Below are positions 1 through 9,690 of a stretch of 64,000 nt of DNA, piece after piece; within the stretch, counting starts at the first letter, position 1; every line of letters starts with the position of its first letter. The DNA lies in the NCBI RefSeq assembly GCF_036492635.1, contig NZ_AP025306.1:248001-312000 (forward strand), read 5' to 3'. Source of the DNA: Aureibacter tunicatorum (GTDB lineage Bacteria; Bacteroidota; Bacteroidia; Cytophagales; Cyclobacteriaceae). The notes under the pieces were generated by a model. That model did no database searches, had not been told where the DNA came from, and saw nothing but the letters and a program-made list of their open reading frames with translations. A program made the translations under genes and the position numbers.

Positions 1-541
1 TGATTTCCGTTTTTAAATTGAACACAAATTCGTTTCTGCTTTTGACACTCTCGCCGCTGTAAGCATATTGTCTGATATCAAAACCTTCGCATTCGCTGTC
101 GATTGGATTGGTATCGCCAAGCTCTATTTTTTCATAGATGATATCGCCTTTCTTTTTTATTTTGATGTTATGATAGACATTGTCCTGAAATTTTTTCGGA
201 CTGTAGGATACATGCACTTTTTCTTTTTCAGCCAAACGAGGCATTCGAAAGTCTTGAGGCGTGTTAATTTTTAACTCGATTCCATGATTGAACATGTAAG
301 AATTCTCGTCCATTTTATTGATTTTAGAGTCGAATTCCATTGGGTGTTCGATTTGCTTCCCATTTTTGTTCAGGTTGAAACTGTCAGCATGCTCGTCTTC
401 ATCCAAAGGGTTTAGTAATTTGTGCGATTCTACTTCGCCTTCTTTGCTGGGTTTAGGGTTGTCTTTTCTCTGTGCTTGAGTAAGCATGGGCGCGAACATG
501 AACGTGGATATAATCAGTATTGTAAGAAATTTAACAGCCAT
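1..541 (-). CDS. Secreted hypothetical protein (3' end beyond window)
   Basis: An uninterrupted minus-strand frame starts at ATG 539-541 and runs off the left edge, giving about 180 residues. The N-terminus MAVKFLTILIISTFMFAP... followed by TQAQ is a signal peptide with a likely cleavage after AQ. The rest is hydrophilic and lysine-rich (IKIKKKGD) with no domain I recognise. It reads divergently from the GAF protein at 904. It is real by its signal peptide, its length without stops and its start at the edge of a non-coding gap; function unknown. A short plus-strand frame inside it (68-274) is a shadow. Confidence 0.75.
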   Translation of the reverse strand, partial: MAVKFLTILIISTFMFAPMLTQAQRKDNPKPSKEGEVESHKLLNPLDEDEHADSFNLNKNGKQIEHPMEFDSKINKMDENSYMFNHGIELKINTPQDFRMPRLAEKEKVHVSYSPKKFQDNVYHNIKIKKKGDIIYEKIELGDTNPIDSECEGFDIRQYAYSGESVKSRNEFVFNLKTEI

Positions 542-903
542 ATTATATAAGTATTTGATTACTATTTCAATTTTTAACTTATTTTTTGCGGAGCTGTTCA
601 GAATTCAATTCATTCTATTGGAGTTAGAGTTTTATAAAAGTAAAATATCAAAGAATTAAAATTTTTAATCCATGAATTAATCTGCTGATTTTAATATTGA
701 TTGTATTATATAAATGTATATATCGGTAATATTTATAGTTGTAACGCCTTATTTTGATAATAATCTGTATGTATACGATGAAAAAAGTGAATTTGAGTTT
801 CCTGTGATAGATCCTTTAGAGGCATTCTCTTTATTTTCTGTGATTTAATATGTATTTTGCTGTACTTTTAAGATTATCGATCTGTTATTAATAATTTAAA
901 GCC
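542..903. other. Divergent intergenic region, AT-rich
   Basis: About 360 bp between two divergent genes. It must carry both promoters. I see no clear hairpin, no coding frame and no convincing match to the Bacteroidota -33/-7 promoter pattern. Confidence 0.5.
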
Positions 904-2313
904 ATGGGTATGGGTATTTGGGATAGGCTGTTTTCGGACAAAATCGGTTCAAATCAAAGCTATAGCGATGTTCAGAATAGAAGGTTAATAAGGATAGTTT
1001 CCATCATTTGTATTTTCATAGTTGTGCCTTATATTATAATCGCCAATATGTATAATGAGGAGGCTATTTATTTTCCGTTGGCATCGGAAGCGTTTTTCAT
1101 CATAGTATTTTTTGTAAATGCTTATATAAAGAAAAATGCTATTTTAAGACTGTTGGTATGCGTGGTGTCGATGATTAATACTTCGATTTTGCATTTGATG
1201 GTGATCAGTCCTGATGAAGATCCGATTTATTCTTTGTACTTGCTCCAGTTTGCCATATTGTCCGGTCCATGGGTGATGTTTAAGCTCAAAGAGGAAAAGT
1301 GGTGGCTGATTGTTTCAAACGCAGTCAATTTTCTGATATTTATGGCTTTTTTAAATGCGGAAGGCTTGAACTACATGCAGGATGAGGGCAACAGGCTGAG
1401 CGATGACAAAATGATAACGATGTTTTTTGATGTAAGCGCTGTGTTTACTTCTTTTATGTGCTTGTTCTTGTTGAAATGGAATCATGGTATCACACAAGAC
1501 AAAAACGCGAGGCTTATGGAAAAAATGGAGTTAAGCAATAAAGCGTTGGAAGACAAGTCTACGCAACTAAGTGGCTATATCGAGAAAGTAGAGCAAAAGC
1601 AAGCAGAGGAAGAAGATCGCCAATGGATTGCCGATGGTGTAACAAGAGTCGGAAACACCCTTGTGATCGGAGAAGATTTTGATGAGATCAAGGATAATAT
1701 GATTTCATGTATTGTGAATTATATGAACATTAATCAAGCTGGTCTATATGTATTGGCAGAGGATGAAGCTGGTGATGAGTTTCTGAACTTAACTACCAGT
1801 TACGCATTTACCAGAGGGCGCATAGAACAAAAAAGAGTTGAGATTGGAGATGGATTGCTTGGACAAGCTTATAAAGACAAGGAAGTAATTTGCATAGAAG
1901 AGTTGGATGATTCTTTTTTTAGCATATCATCAGGCTTGGGCGATGCGCATGCATGCAGTGTGTTGATCATCCCATTGATTCATAATGAAAAAGTACAAGC
2001 TGTGCTTGAGCTTGGTTCTCTTTCGGTTTTTACTCCACGCATGAAAGAAATGGTAAAAGCTTTCGGAAGCTCAATTGCTTCATTTATAGAAAATAACAAG
2101 TTGACCAAATACAATATGCGATTGCTTAGCGAGTCTCAAGAGCAAACGGATATGATGAAACAACAAGAAGAGGTGATGCGTCAGAATTTGGAGGAGCTTA
2201 TGTCCACTCAGGAAGATTTTGACAAACAAATGCGTAGATATAAAGAAATTAATAAAGAAAAAGACGAGAGAATTCAAGAATTAGAATCAAAATTAGAAAG
2301 CATGTCATTGTAG
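904..2313 (+). CDS. Six-TM membrane protein with GAF sensor domain and C-terminal coiled coil
   Basis: 469 residues. Six hydrophobic segments fill residues ~28-190, followed by a charged helical linker (~200-235), a GAF domain (~240-390, with the IGDGLLGQAYKD core and LIIPLIHNEKVQAVLEL strands) and a C-terminal glutamate/lysine-rich coiled coil (~395-469). GAF domains bind small ligands or mediate dimerisation. No kinase, cyclase, phosphatase or HTH output domain follows, so it may signal through a partner. The next gene, 330 bp downstream on the same strand, has the same GAF plus coiled-coil plan, suggesting duplication or joint work. ATG 904 is used; ATG 910 is also possible. Confidence 0.8.
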   Translation: MGMGIWDRLFSDKIGSNQSYSDVQNRRLIRIVSIICIFIVVPYIIIANMYNEEAIYFPLASEAFFIIVFFVNAYIKKNAILRLLVCVVSMINTSILHLMVISPDEDPIYSLYLLQFAILSGPWVMFKLKEEKWWLIVSNAVNFLIFMAFLNAEGLNYMQDEGNRLSDDKMITMFFDVSAVFTSFMCLFLLKWNHGITQDKNARLMEKMELSNKALEDKSTQLSGYIEKVEQKQAEEEDRQWIADGVTRVGNTLVIGEDFDEIKDNMISCIVNYMNINQAGLYVLAEDEAGDEFLNLTTSYAFTRGRIEQKRVEIGDGLLGQAYKDKEVICIEELDDSFFSISSGLGDAHACSVLIIPLIHNEKVQAVLELGSLSVFTPRMKEMVKAFGSSIASFIENNKLTKYNMRLLSESQEQTDMMKQQEEVMRQNLEELMSTQEDFDKQMRRYKEINKEKDERIQELESKLESMSL

Positions 2314-2641
2314 ATAGTCCTATAATTGTATTTTTTTGGAAACTTAAAGATGAAAATCTTATTTTTTAAACTCTGATTGTCATTCTTATTGATGTGTTTT
2401 TTGCAAAGCGATTTTAACTTGTCAATTAGCCCGAATTTTTATAGTTTTTATTTTTTAAGCTGAATATTCTTTCCTTTCAATAAATATTTTGATTATTTAT
2501 TGAATAATAGTATTGATTTTTTAAGTTGACGATTCAACTTTAATCACTTTTTTGCAAAAGTTAAGGTGCTTTGTATATTGTCAAAATAATACTGTGTGAC
2601 AGTATAATTGTACTTTCAATTTCGCAATACTAAAACAATAA
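2314..2641. other. Intergenic region between the two GAF genes
   Basis: About 330 bp, very T-rich, without a coding frame. I see no good terminator. A short palindrome near its 3' end is listed separately. The length suggests that the downstream GAF/PAS gene has its own promoter. Confidence 0.45.
2590..2604. promoter_or_regulatory. Short palindrome upstream of GAF/PAS gene
   Basis: TACTGT-GTG-ACAGTA is a perfect 6-bp inverted repeat with a 3-nt centre, 37 bp before the ATG at 2642. Its position suits an operator or promoter-proximal site. There is no independent support. Confidence 0.25.
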
Positions 2642-4096
2642 ATGAAAAAACTACTAGCATTTTGCGAGGAAAACGGATATCTATTTCTAGCTGGAAATTT
2701 TATTGGTTTTCTGGGAATGACTTATTTCAGTTTAGACAATGACTTTTTGCCGTTTTTCATTTCCTCGGCAATGGTTATGTTATCTTCCTTGGCTTTATTT
2801 TTATTTGTAAAAAGCTCAAGGCATAAGTATAGGTTTTTAACTACTCAAATTTTCGCGCTTAGAAATGGCGATGAAGTGGATTTTCAGCATTTGCATAAAG
2901 ATGTAGCTGATGATGTTGAGTTTATGAAAAAAGAACTTGACGCTATCATGGAATTGTTGAAAAATATGTTGACAGAGGGATTTGACAAACAGGATGTTTT
3001 GGAAAACAAACAAATGACATTAAGCGAAAAAATCAAGGAGTTAACCTTGCTTTATGAAAAAGAAAAGTTTGAAAACAAGGATAAAGAATGGGTTGCAAGT
3101 CATTTGAATGAATTTAGCAATTTGGTTTTGGACGGTTTGGATGAAGAGAATTTCGAAGACGCACTAATGAGAAAGATCTGCAAAACGCTTGATTTGAATC
3201 AGGGAGCTTTTTATCTAGTCAAGGAGGATCATATTGAATGCAAGTCTGTTTACGCATATGGCAAAAAAAAATGGATTAATACAGTGTATGGACTTTCAGA
3301 GGGCTTGTTGGGCCAGTGTTATTTGGAAGCTGAGCCTATTTTTATGACAGATGTTCCGGATGATTATGTGAATATAACTTCTGGCCTTGGAGAAGCGCTT
3401 CCGCGGTGCATTGTTATTATGCCTTGTTTGCATAGAGGGAAGGTGATTGCTTTGATGGAATTCGCTTCATTTCGTATTCTGGATAATGCTCAAATGTTGT
3501 TTCTAAAAAGACTTTCAGACCAAATTGGAGGTAGTTTGGCTTATACGAAGCAAAATTTGAAGAACAGGCTTTTGCTACGTGAGTCGCAGGAGAGTCATGA
3601 AAAATTAAAAGCTCAAGAGGAGGAATTGAGGCAAAGTTATGAAGAAGTCACAGCCACGCATGAAGAGATTTTAAGTCAAAAATTGGAAATTCAATCGATT
3701 AGCAATGAGTTGACGGCTAGAATGAAACTTTTGGACAAAGTGATGCTGATTACTGAAAGCGATTTGTATGGGAATATAACTTATGCTAACCAACGATTCT
3801 TGGAAGTCACGGGTTATCAAAAGGAAGAGTGCATTGGCAAGCCTCATAATATATTGAGACATCCATCCAATCCGAAGTCACTGTTTGAGAAAATGTGGAA
3901 AACGATTAAAAGCGGGAAGGTTTTCACCGGACAGTTTCCCAACAAGAAAAAAAATGGGGAAACTTATTGGGTTGATGCTATGATTGCTCCTGTGTTTGAC
4001 GCTGAAGATAGAATTATAAAATACATAAATGTCAGATATGATATTACAGAAAAGGTAAAGCTTAAAGATTTGATTAATAATCATGAGACTTTGTAG
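2642..4096 (+). CDS. Membrane-anchored GAF-PAS sensor protein
   Basis: 484 residues: two N-terminal membrane helices (~12-32 and ~36-57), a helical linker to ~150, a GAF domain (~155-300, core YGLSEGLLGQCYLEAEP), a coiled coil (~305-360) and a PAS domain (~362-470). The PAS core GYQKEECIGKPHNILRHP resembles the aerotaxis/chemoreceptor type of PAS. As in the upstream gene, no enzymatic or DNA-binding output domain follows, so it is a sensor or scaffold that needs a partner. The GAF halves of the two proteins share SGLG and the following hydrophobic strands, consistent with paralogy. A terminator hairpin follows. Confidence 0.82.
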   Translation: MKKLLAFCEENGYLFLAGNFIGFLGMTYFSLDNDFLPFFISSAMVMLSSLALFLFVKSSRHKYRFLTTQIFALRNGDEVDFQHLHKDVADDVEFMKKELDAIMELLKNMLTEGFDKQDVLENKQMTLSEKIKELTLLYEKEKFENKDKEWVASHLNEFSNLVLDGLDEENFEDALMRKICKTLDLNQGAFYLVKEDHIECKSVYAYGKKKWINTVYGLSEGLLGQCYLEAEPIFMTDVPDDYVNITSGLGEALPRCIVIMPCLHRGKVIALMEFASFRILDNAQMLFLKRLSDQIGGSLAYTKQNLKNRLLLRESQESHEKLKAQEEELRQSYEEVTATHEEILSQKLEIQSISNELTARMKLLDKVMLITESDLYGNITYANQRFLEVTGYQKEECIGKPHNILRHPSNPKSLFEKMWKTIKSGKVFTGQFPNKKKNGETYWVDAMIAPVFDAEDRIIKYINVRYDITEKVKLKDLINNHETL

Positions 4097-4126
4097 GTTG
4101 AATAAAGCTTTAAAAATAGCAATGAG

Positions 4127-4160
4127 AATTCCAGCTTGTGAAATCGGGCTGGAATTTTTA
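4127..4160 (+). terminator. Rho-independent terminator of the GAF/PAS gene
   Basis: Perfect 9-bp stem AATTCCAGC (4127-4135) / GCTGGAATT (4148-4156), 12-nt loop, T-run 4155-4159, 30 bp after the stop codon. Confidence 0.8.
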
Positions 4161-4640
4161 TTTAAGCTCAATTGAGATACTCATTCATCTTTGTTGGTTT
4201 CTGTATAAATGCTTATAACTTTCATATATTCTTAGAATATGCATCTGTTGTACTATTATTGATTCAAACTTTAATTTTTTGCTAAGTGTCTTTGTTTTTG
4301 CTTTAATTTTTTAAAAAAGTAGTTGATTTGAATAAAATAGTATTTTACCAAAAAGTTATTTTAGTTAAAATATTATGAATATGATAAGTTATGTAAAAAC
4401 GTTGATTTGTTAAAATAAAGTCATGCAATGGAGTTTGTGTTATGTAATTTTTACTATATTATTTTTTAAGTATGTTCTTAATATTAATTATTGAATTGAA
4501 ATAGTTATAAATTAATTTTAGATTAATCCATAGTTAAACAATGTTTTTCTTGTATTTACTTTTAGTTAACAATAAGGTAATATTTATGCGCTATCCTTGC
4601 ATTATAAAATGACTTATTGATTGATTGAGAAAATTATTAA
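4161..4640. other. Long AT-rich upstream region of TonB receptor
   Basis: 480 bp without coding frames, extremely A/T-rich. It presumably carries the promoter and an untranslated leader for the TonB receptor operon. I could not find a convincing TTG / TAnnTTTG pair with proper spacing or a strong hairpin. Confidence 0.4.
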
Positions 4641-7406
4641 ATGAAACGTTGTAACTTATTGCTGTTAATGCTCCTGGCATTATCAGTGAATGCATTTGCG
4701 CAGAGTATTGTTGTCAAAGGGCATGTGACTGACAAAGCGACCGGAGAGGACATCATCGGTGCGAATGTGTTTTTGAAGGGTATTTCGGTGGGAGCAAGCA
4801 CGGATGTGTTTGGAAATTTTGAATTCAGAGCCGATGAGGGAGAGTATGAAATTGTTGTTTCATCAATTGGATACAAAGATTTTACGCAACCTATTAGTGT
4901 GAATGGAGCTTTGACTCCACTGGAAATTGCAATTGATCCTGATTTGGTTCAGCTTGACGGGGTAGTGGTGAAAGCCAAAGCCGACAAGGAATCGGAGGAA
5001 ATGCTCTTAATCGAAAGAAAAAAATCGAGCATCATGTATCAGTCTGTTGGTAGTGATGAGCTTTCCAAAAAAGGAGTTTCAAATGTGGAAGAAGGCTTGA
5101 CTAAAGTGTCGGGTATTTCGAAGGTAGGTTCCAAGGGCGTGTTTGTTAGAGGTCTTGGTGATCGATACAATCAAGTTACGGTAAATGGATTGACTGTGCC
5201 TTCAACAGATCCAGATAAAAAGGTGATAGACATGTCGCTTTTCCCTTCAAGTGTAGTTGAGAACATGTCTGTTCGCAAGACTTTCAATGCTTTTGAATAT
5301 GCGGATTTCGCGGGCGCTTCCATAGATATTTCGACTAAATCTTATGTGGATGAACCGTTTTTTGGAATTAAGGTAGGTACAAGCTATAATTCAATGACGA
5401 CATTCAAGGATTTCAAGACATTTCCTGAGAATAATAATTTAGGTTTCGCTACGAGCTCAACAGAGAACCCATTGGGAATCAGCTCTGAAGGCAAGCCGGA
5501 TGTGCCGGGTGATTTGACGAGCAATCCATTCTCAAACGGGTTCAACCCAACGACAAAATCAGCGCCATTGAATTATAATATAGGATTGTCAGGCGGATAT
5601 AATTTTGATTTTGGATCCAGCTCATTGGCTTTGATTGGCGCTTTTGGCCACCAAAACGATTATAAGTATGTTGAAGGCGAGTCTAGAGTTTTGAACTCTG
5701 AAGGTGGCGAATTGAATAGATTCGACACAAGAGACTGGAGTCTTAGCACTTTGACTAATGCTATGTTCAGTGGAACATACGAATGGAATAACAGAAATGA
5801 GATCACATATACTTCGATGTTCTTCAATCAGTCGGATAACTTGACGGAAGAAAGAGAAGGTTATGTGGAAGATTACGGAAGAGATGATATTCTTTATATC
5901 AGAAACACTTTTATACAGACGCAATTGTTCACGAACCAGCTAAGAGGTTCTCATGAGCTTGACGAAGCTGGAAAGTTTAACTTGGATTGGGGTGTTGGTT
6001 ACTCTGTGACTTCAAGAATTGAGCCTGATAGAAAGCAGTTGGCTTACCAAGGATATGAGCAAGGAGTTGAGACTGTTTCGTTTTTGACTAACAGTAAGGC
6101 TGACAATCACAGATTTTGGGGAGAAATGACAGATAATGAATTCTCCACAAACGTTGGGTTCACTTATGAATATGGGCAGTTGAATGAAGATACTCCTAAA
6201 TCGAAAATTTACTGGGGTTACCAAAATAAGCTGAAAAGCAGAAACGTGGAGAATTATCAATACAATGTTGATTTCTTGACAACAGGTAATAGGGTTGATC
6301 CAAATAATCCAGACGCATTCTTCACTGATGCGAATTATGGCGAAAAATACAGATATATCAGAGGAATCGATGTAGCTCAGCATAAGTTTGAAGTCGAGCA
6401 AAATGTTCACGCGGGGTATTTGGCATATGATTACAATGTTTCTGAAAGGTTGATGATTAATGCCGGCGCTAGATTTGAGAGCAGTATGCAGAGAGTATTT
6501 TATAGAACTTTGCAGGAAAGCTGGGATGATCCTTACAGAAAAACACAATACAAATCAATGGATCTTTTGCCATCGCTTAACGTGAAATATAGCGTTAATG
6601 ATAATACCAATTTGAGATTGGCAGCTAGTAAAACTTTGACAAGACCGGGATTCTTGGAATTGGTGCCATTCATGAGAGTTAACACTGATGGAAGCACATT
6701 GATCGGTAATGATAGATTGTTGAATTCTCAAAACTATAATTTGGATCTTAAGTATGAATTATTCCCTAATGCTGGCGAGTTGATTGCTGTTTCAGCGTAC
6801 GGAAAATATTTGCAAGATCCGATTGAGCAAATCGTAAAGCCGCAAGGTGGAGCGCAATTATTCACGTTTACAAATACAAACTCAGCGGTTGTAGCTGGTG
6901 CGGAATTGGAAGTGAATTTGGATCTTGTTAATTGGATGAACGCCGCTTGGGTGGAAGGGTTCAATGTTGGATTCAATGCTACGTTCTTGTATTCTCAAAT
7001 TGATCTTGGAGATGGAGAAGAAGTAGCCAACATGACAAACTCCAAAAGAGCTTTGCAAGGAGCTTCGCCTTATATCATTAATGCTTCGTTAGGTTACGAG
7101 ACTGATGTGACAGGCAACTGGACTTCAAATGTAAGTGTTGTTTACAATGTTTTCGGAGACAGAATATTCTCAGTAGGTTCTGAAGGTGTTGGTGATGTGT
7201 ATGAAAACGGATTTTCCACGCTTGATTTAGTATGGAATAATAGCATCTCTGAACACTGGAATGTTAGCTTGAAAGCACAAAACTTGCTGAATCCGGAAAT
7301 CACAAGAACGCAGGAAGATTTTAACAACCCTGCGGTTGGAACTCAAGAAGTTTCAAATATCAAATATGGCGTGTCAGGATCTCTTTCTGTCGCATACAAA
7401 TTTTAA
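4641..7406 (+). CDS. TonB-dependent outer-membrane receptor with CarboxypepD_reg-like domain
   Basis: 921 residues. Signal peptide 1-21 (cleavage after NAFAQ), carboxypeptidase-regulatory-like beta-sandwich ~23-105 (GHVTDKATGEDIIGANV, IGYKD), plug ~130-235 (VEEGLTKVSGISKVGSKGVF, RGLGDRYNQVTVNGL), then a 22-strand barrel ending in an aromatic residue (VAYKF). It takes up a ligand across the outer membrane with TonB energy; the ligand is unknown. No SusD-like partner is present; instead a beta-helix-like lipoprotein gene starts 29 bp downstream, almost certainly co-transcribed. This receptor plus lipoprotein pairing differs from the usual glycan SusCD pair, so I do not assign a glycan substrate. 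Confidence 0.92.
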   Translation: MKRCNLLLLMLLALSVNAFAQSIVVKGHVTDKATGEDIIGANVFLKGISVGASTDVFGNFEFRADEGEYEIVVSSIGYKDFTQPISVNGALTPLEIAIDPDLVQLDGVVVKAKADKESEEMLLIERKKSSIMYQSVGSDELSKKGVSNVEEGLTKVSGISKVGSKGVFVRGLGDRYNQVTVNGLTVPSTDPDKKVIDMSLFPSSVVENMSVRKTFNAFEYADFAGASIDISTKSYVDEPFFGIKVGTSYNSMTTFKDFKTFPENNNLGFATSSTENPLGISSEGKPDVPGDLTSNPFSNGFNPTTKSAPLNYNIGLSGGYNFDFGSSSLALIGAFGHQNDYKYVEGESRVLNSEGGELNRFDTRDWSLSTLTNAMFSGTYEWNNRNEITYTSMFFNQSDNLTEEREGYVEDYGRDDILYIRNTFIQTQLFTNQLRGSHELDEAGKFNLDWGVGYSVTSRIEPDRKQLAYQGYEQGVETVSFLTNSKADNHRFWGEMTDNEFSTNVGFTYEYGQLNEDTPKSKIYWGYQNKLKSRNVENYQYNVDFLTTGNRVDPNNPDAFFTDANYGEKYRYIRGIDVAQHKFEVEQNVHAGYLAYDYNVSERLMINAGARFESSMQRVFYRTLQESWDDPYRKTQYKSMDLLPSLNVKYSVNDNTNLRLAASKTLTRPGFLELVPFMRVNTDGSTLIGNDRLLNSQNYNLDLKYELFPNAGELIAVSAYGKYLQDPIEQIVKPQGGAQLFTFTNTNSAVVAGAELEVNLDLVNWMNAAWVEGFNVGFNATFLYSQIDLGDGEEVANMTNSKRALQGASPYIINASLGYETDVTGNWTSNVSVVYNVFGDRIFSVGSEGVGDVYENGFSTLDLVWNNSISEHWNVSLKAQNLLNPEITRTQEDFNNPAVGTQEVSNIKYGVSGSLSVAYKF

Positions 7407-7435
7407 TCAATCGAGAATCTACAAATTATAGAGAA

Positions 7436-8614
7436 ATGAAAAATATATTCAACAGTGTGGCAATGTCTATCTTGCTTTTTGCATCATCTTGCAGTGTAAG
7501 CGAAGTAATTATCGAAGGCGGAGATACTACTCAGGACATAGTGAATGAAGCGGGAGAGGTTACAAAGAATATTGATCAAAATGTGACTTTTGAAGAAGGC
7601 AAGACTTATTATTTGCCAAAAGGTATTCACGTAACGAACGGTTCGTCTTTGACAATTGAGCCAGGTGTGACTATCGAATGCGCTGAGGATGCTTATCTTT
7701 TGGTTGAGACAGGTTCTAAGATTTTCGCTGAAGGTAAATCGGATGCGATGATCGTTTTCACATCCAAGAACAGAAAAGAAGCTGGAGCTTGGGGTGGTTT
7801 GTTGATTAACGGTAACGCGCCAATCAATGTGCAAGGTGGAACAGCTGTTGCTGAAGTAGGAGACGCTTCTTATGGTGGAGACAGACCGGTTGACAACTCA
7901 GGTGTGTTGAGATTTGTTAGAGTTGAGTTCGGTGGTTACCAAATCAATTCTGAAAAAGAGCACAATGGGTTTACTTTCAATGGAGTTGGCAGCGGTACAG
8001 TATTGGAAAACTTGATTGCTTTTGACTGTTCAGATGACGGGTTCGAATTTTTCGGTGGAACGGTTAATGGAAAGAATTTAGTAGCTATAGGTTCTGAGGA
8101 TGATTTGTTTGACTGGACTTACGGATGGTCAGGAACCGTTGAAAATATCTATGGTAGACAATTAGTGGATAGAATTGCTGATAGAGGTATCGAGGCGGAT
8201 AACAATAGCAAAAACTTGACAGCTGATCCATTGTCTAATCCGCTTTTGAGAAACCTTACATTGATGGGCAATGGCGGAACGAATGAAGACGGGAAAAGCC
8301 CTGCAGGCGTGAAACTAAGAAGAGGAACAGCTGTAAGATTGGAAAATGCTGTGATTTCAGGTTTCGGAGGTGAAGGAATCAATTTGGAGAGCAATGCTTC
8401 TATTGAGAATGTAATAGAAAATATAGCTATGTTCTCTGATATCAATTTCAGCGATAATGCTATTGAGCTTAAGGTTGCAGCTGCTAAAGGTGAAGAGGAA
8501 GATGCTCAAAAAGTAACTGAGGCAGAGACTATTATCAATGCTGCTTCTAACGCTAATGCATCTGGCGCGCCACAAGAATTAATCGACTGGGCTGAAGCTC
8601 AGATTGTGAAATAG
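7436..8614 (+). CDS. Lipoprotein with right-handed beta-helix-like repeats
   Basis: 392 residues. The N-terminus ends in FASSC, a lipobox, so it is a lipoprotein, probably surface or outer-membrane facing. The body has parallel-beta-helix character: LTIEPGVTIECA, GAWGGLLINGNAPIN, LENLIAFDCSDDGFEFFGG, with repeated short strands and Gly/Asn turns. No catalytic residues of pectate lyases are evident, so a binding or structural role is more likely than catalysis. It sits 29 bp behind the TonB receptor and is followed by a terminator, so the two form one operon; it probably captures or presents the receptor's ligand (inference). Confidence 0.8.
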   Translation: MKNIFNSVAMSILLFASSCSVSEVIIEGGDTTQDIVNEAGEVTKNIDQNVTFEEGKTYYLPKGIHVTNGSSLTIEPGVTIECAEDAYLLVETGSKIFAEGKSDAMIVFTSKNRKEAGAWGGLLINGNAPINVQGGTAVAEVGDASYGGDRPVDNSGVLRFVRVEFGGYQINSEKEHNGFTFNGVGSGTVLENLIAFDCSDDGFEFFGGTVNGKNLVAIGSEDDLFDWTYGWSGTVENIYGRQLVDRIADRGIEADNNSKNLTADPLSNPLLRNLTLMGNGGTNEDGKSPAGVKLRRGTAVRLENAVISGFGGEGINLESNASIENVIENIAMFSDINFSDNAIELKVAAAKGEEEDAQKVTEAETIINAASNANASGAPQELIDWAEAQIVK

Positions 8615-8645
8615 AATCAATCATAATCATTTATATTAATAAAAG

Positions 8646-8671
8646 AACCGCCAAGCATGGCGGTTTTTTTA
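8646..8671 (+). terminator. Terminator of the TonB receptor/lipoprotein operon
   Basis: Stem AACCGCC (8646-8652) / GGCGGTT (8659-8665) with a 6-nt loop and a run of seven T. It lies between convergent genes. Confidence 0.9.
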
Positions 8672-8684
8672 TTGCTATTTTTTA

Positions 8685-9548
8685 TCAGCTAGGTTTGATG
8701 CCTCTGTATTTAATGTTTTTGTCATATACAAAGTCATTTTCAATAGTGAAGACTCCCATTCTGCCATCTTGATGTACGATAAATATATTAAAGTCCGCTA
8801 TGTCAGCCCATTGTATATGAGTTTCTTGCTTAGCCGTTTGAGCGACATTATAGGCTGTTTCAATGAAGGTGTTGATATCGCTGGTATTGATGAGCGACTT
8901 GGGAACTCTGATCATATAAGTAGTGTGATGATTGAGCAGGTTGATAGAGTAGGAAAAACTTGCGGATTTGTTGTTGTACACAAATTGTCCCGCTGTGTTG
9001 ACAGTCACATCGTATTTGCTGTTATCTGAGCCATTGGAAGCGAACCCGAAATAGTCGTCCACTAATACATGATCACCTTGAAACGAAACTCTGTTATTGT
9101 AAAAGTTGATGTTTAAAGTTGTTCTATTGTCAACTACAAATTTGTAGCCTGCGGCATTGTAGACCAAAACATCAAAATAAATATTCGAGGTGATATCAGC
9201 CGCGCTGGTATTGGACTCCAATGCTATCTGGTATTGGACGTTCTGGCCAGCGTATTGCAATGGTACCATATGTGAAACTTTTAATGAGTCGTAATGTATG
9301 GTATCGGTGCTTATTTCTTGAACCAAAGAGTCGTTCATGTAAACTTTGACTTTGGCATTGCGCAGGTTTCTATTCACTGCGAAGGGAATATTGGCATATT
9401 GGCCTGGGGCTAATCCTTCAACTTTTTGCTTTAGCTTGAGGTGAGTGTTTGGGGTGGCGTCATCAGAGTTTTGGCATGAAAATAAAAATATCAGACACAA
9501 GGCCAAAATAGAATTTACCCAAACTGAACTTTGGTTCTTATTGATCAT
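8685..9548 (-). CDS. Hypothetical lipoprotein
   Basis: 287 residues with N-terminal signal and lipobox (IFLFSC). After it come a likely Ig-like beta domain (~35-130; LKLKQKVEGLAPGQYANIPF) and a second beta-rich domain. No catalytic motif is visible. A protein of the same length and plan (lipobox, short-strand Ig-like N-half, beta C-half) is encoded at 39379-40260; the resemblance is in layout and a few short motifs and would need alignment to prove. Function unknown. Confidence 0.7.
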   Translation of the reverse strand: MINKNQSSVWVNSILALCLIFLFSCQNSDDATPNTHLKLKQKVEGLAPGQYANIPFAVNRNLRNAKVKVYMNDSLVQEISTDTIHYDSLKVSHMVPLQYAGQNVQYQIALESNTSAADITSNIYFDVLVYNAAGYKFVVDNRTTLNINFYNNRVSFQGDHVLVDDYFGFASNGSDNSKYDVTVNTAGQFVYNNKSASFSYSINLLNHHTTYMIRVPKSLINTSDINTFIETAYNVAQTAKQETHIQWADIADFNIFIVHQDGRMGVFTIENDFVYDKNIKYRGIKPS

Positions 9549-9690
9549 TTCTTAGTGCTTTTTTTAGATCAACTCTGACCGATGTGTTTAGTTTGTTTGG
9601 AATAGCGGCAGACAGTTTTTTATTTCATTTATGTTTTGTCTTTAGCGCGAATGTTCTATAATTGAGTGTTTATTAAGTTTAGGATTCTTT

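Noticed and set aside
6012-6548. 178-codon open frame antisense to the TonB receptor
   Set aside because: It lies wholly inside a clear receptor barrel, has no domain and no start context; a codon-use shadow.
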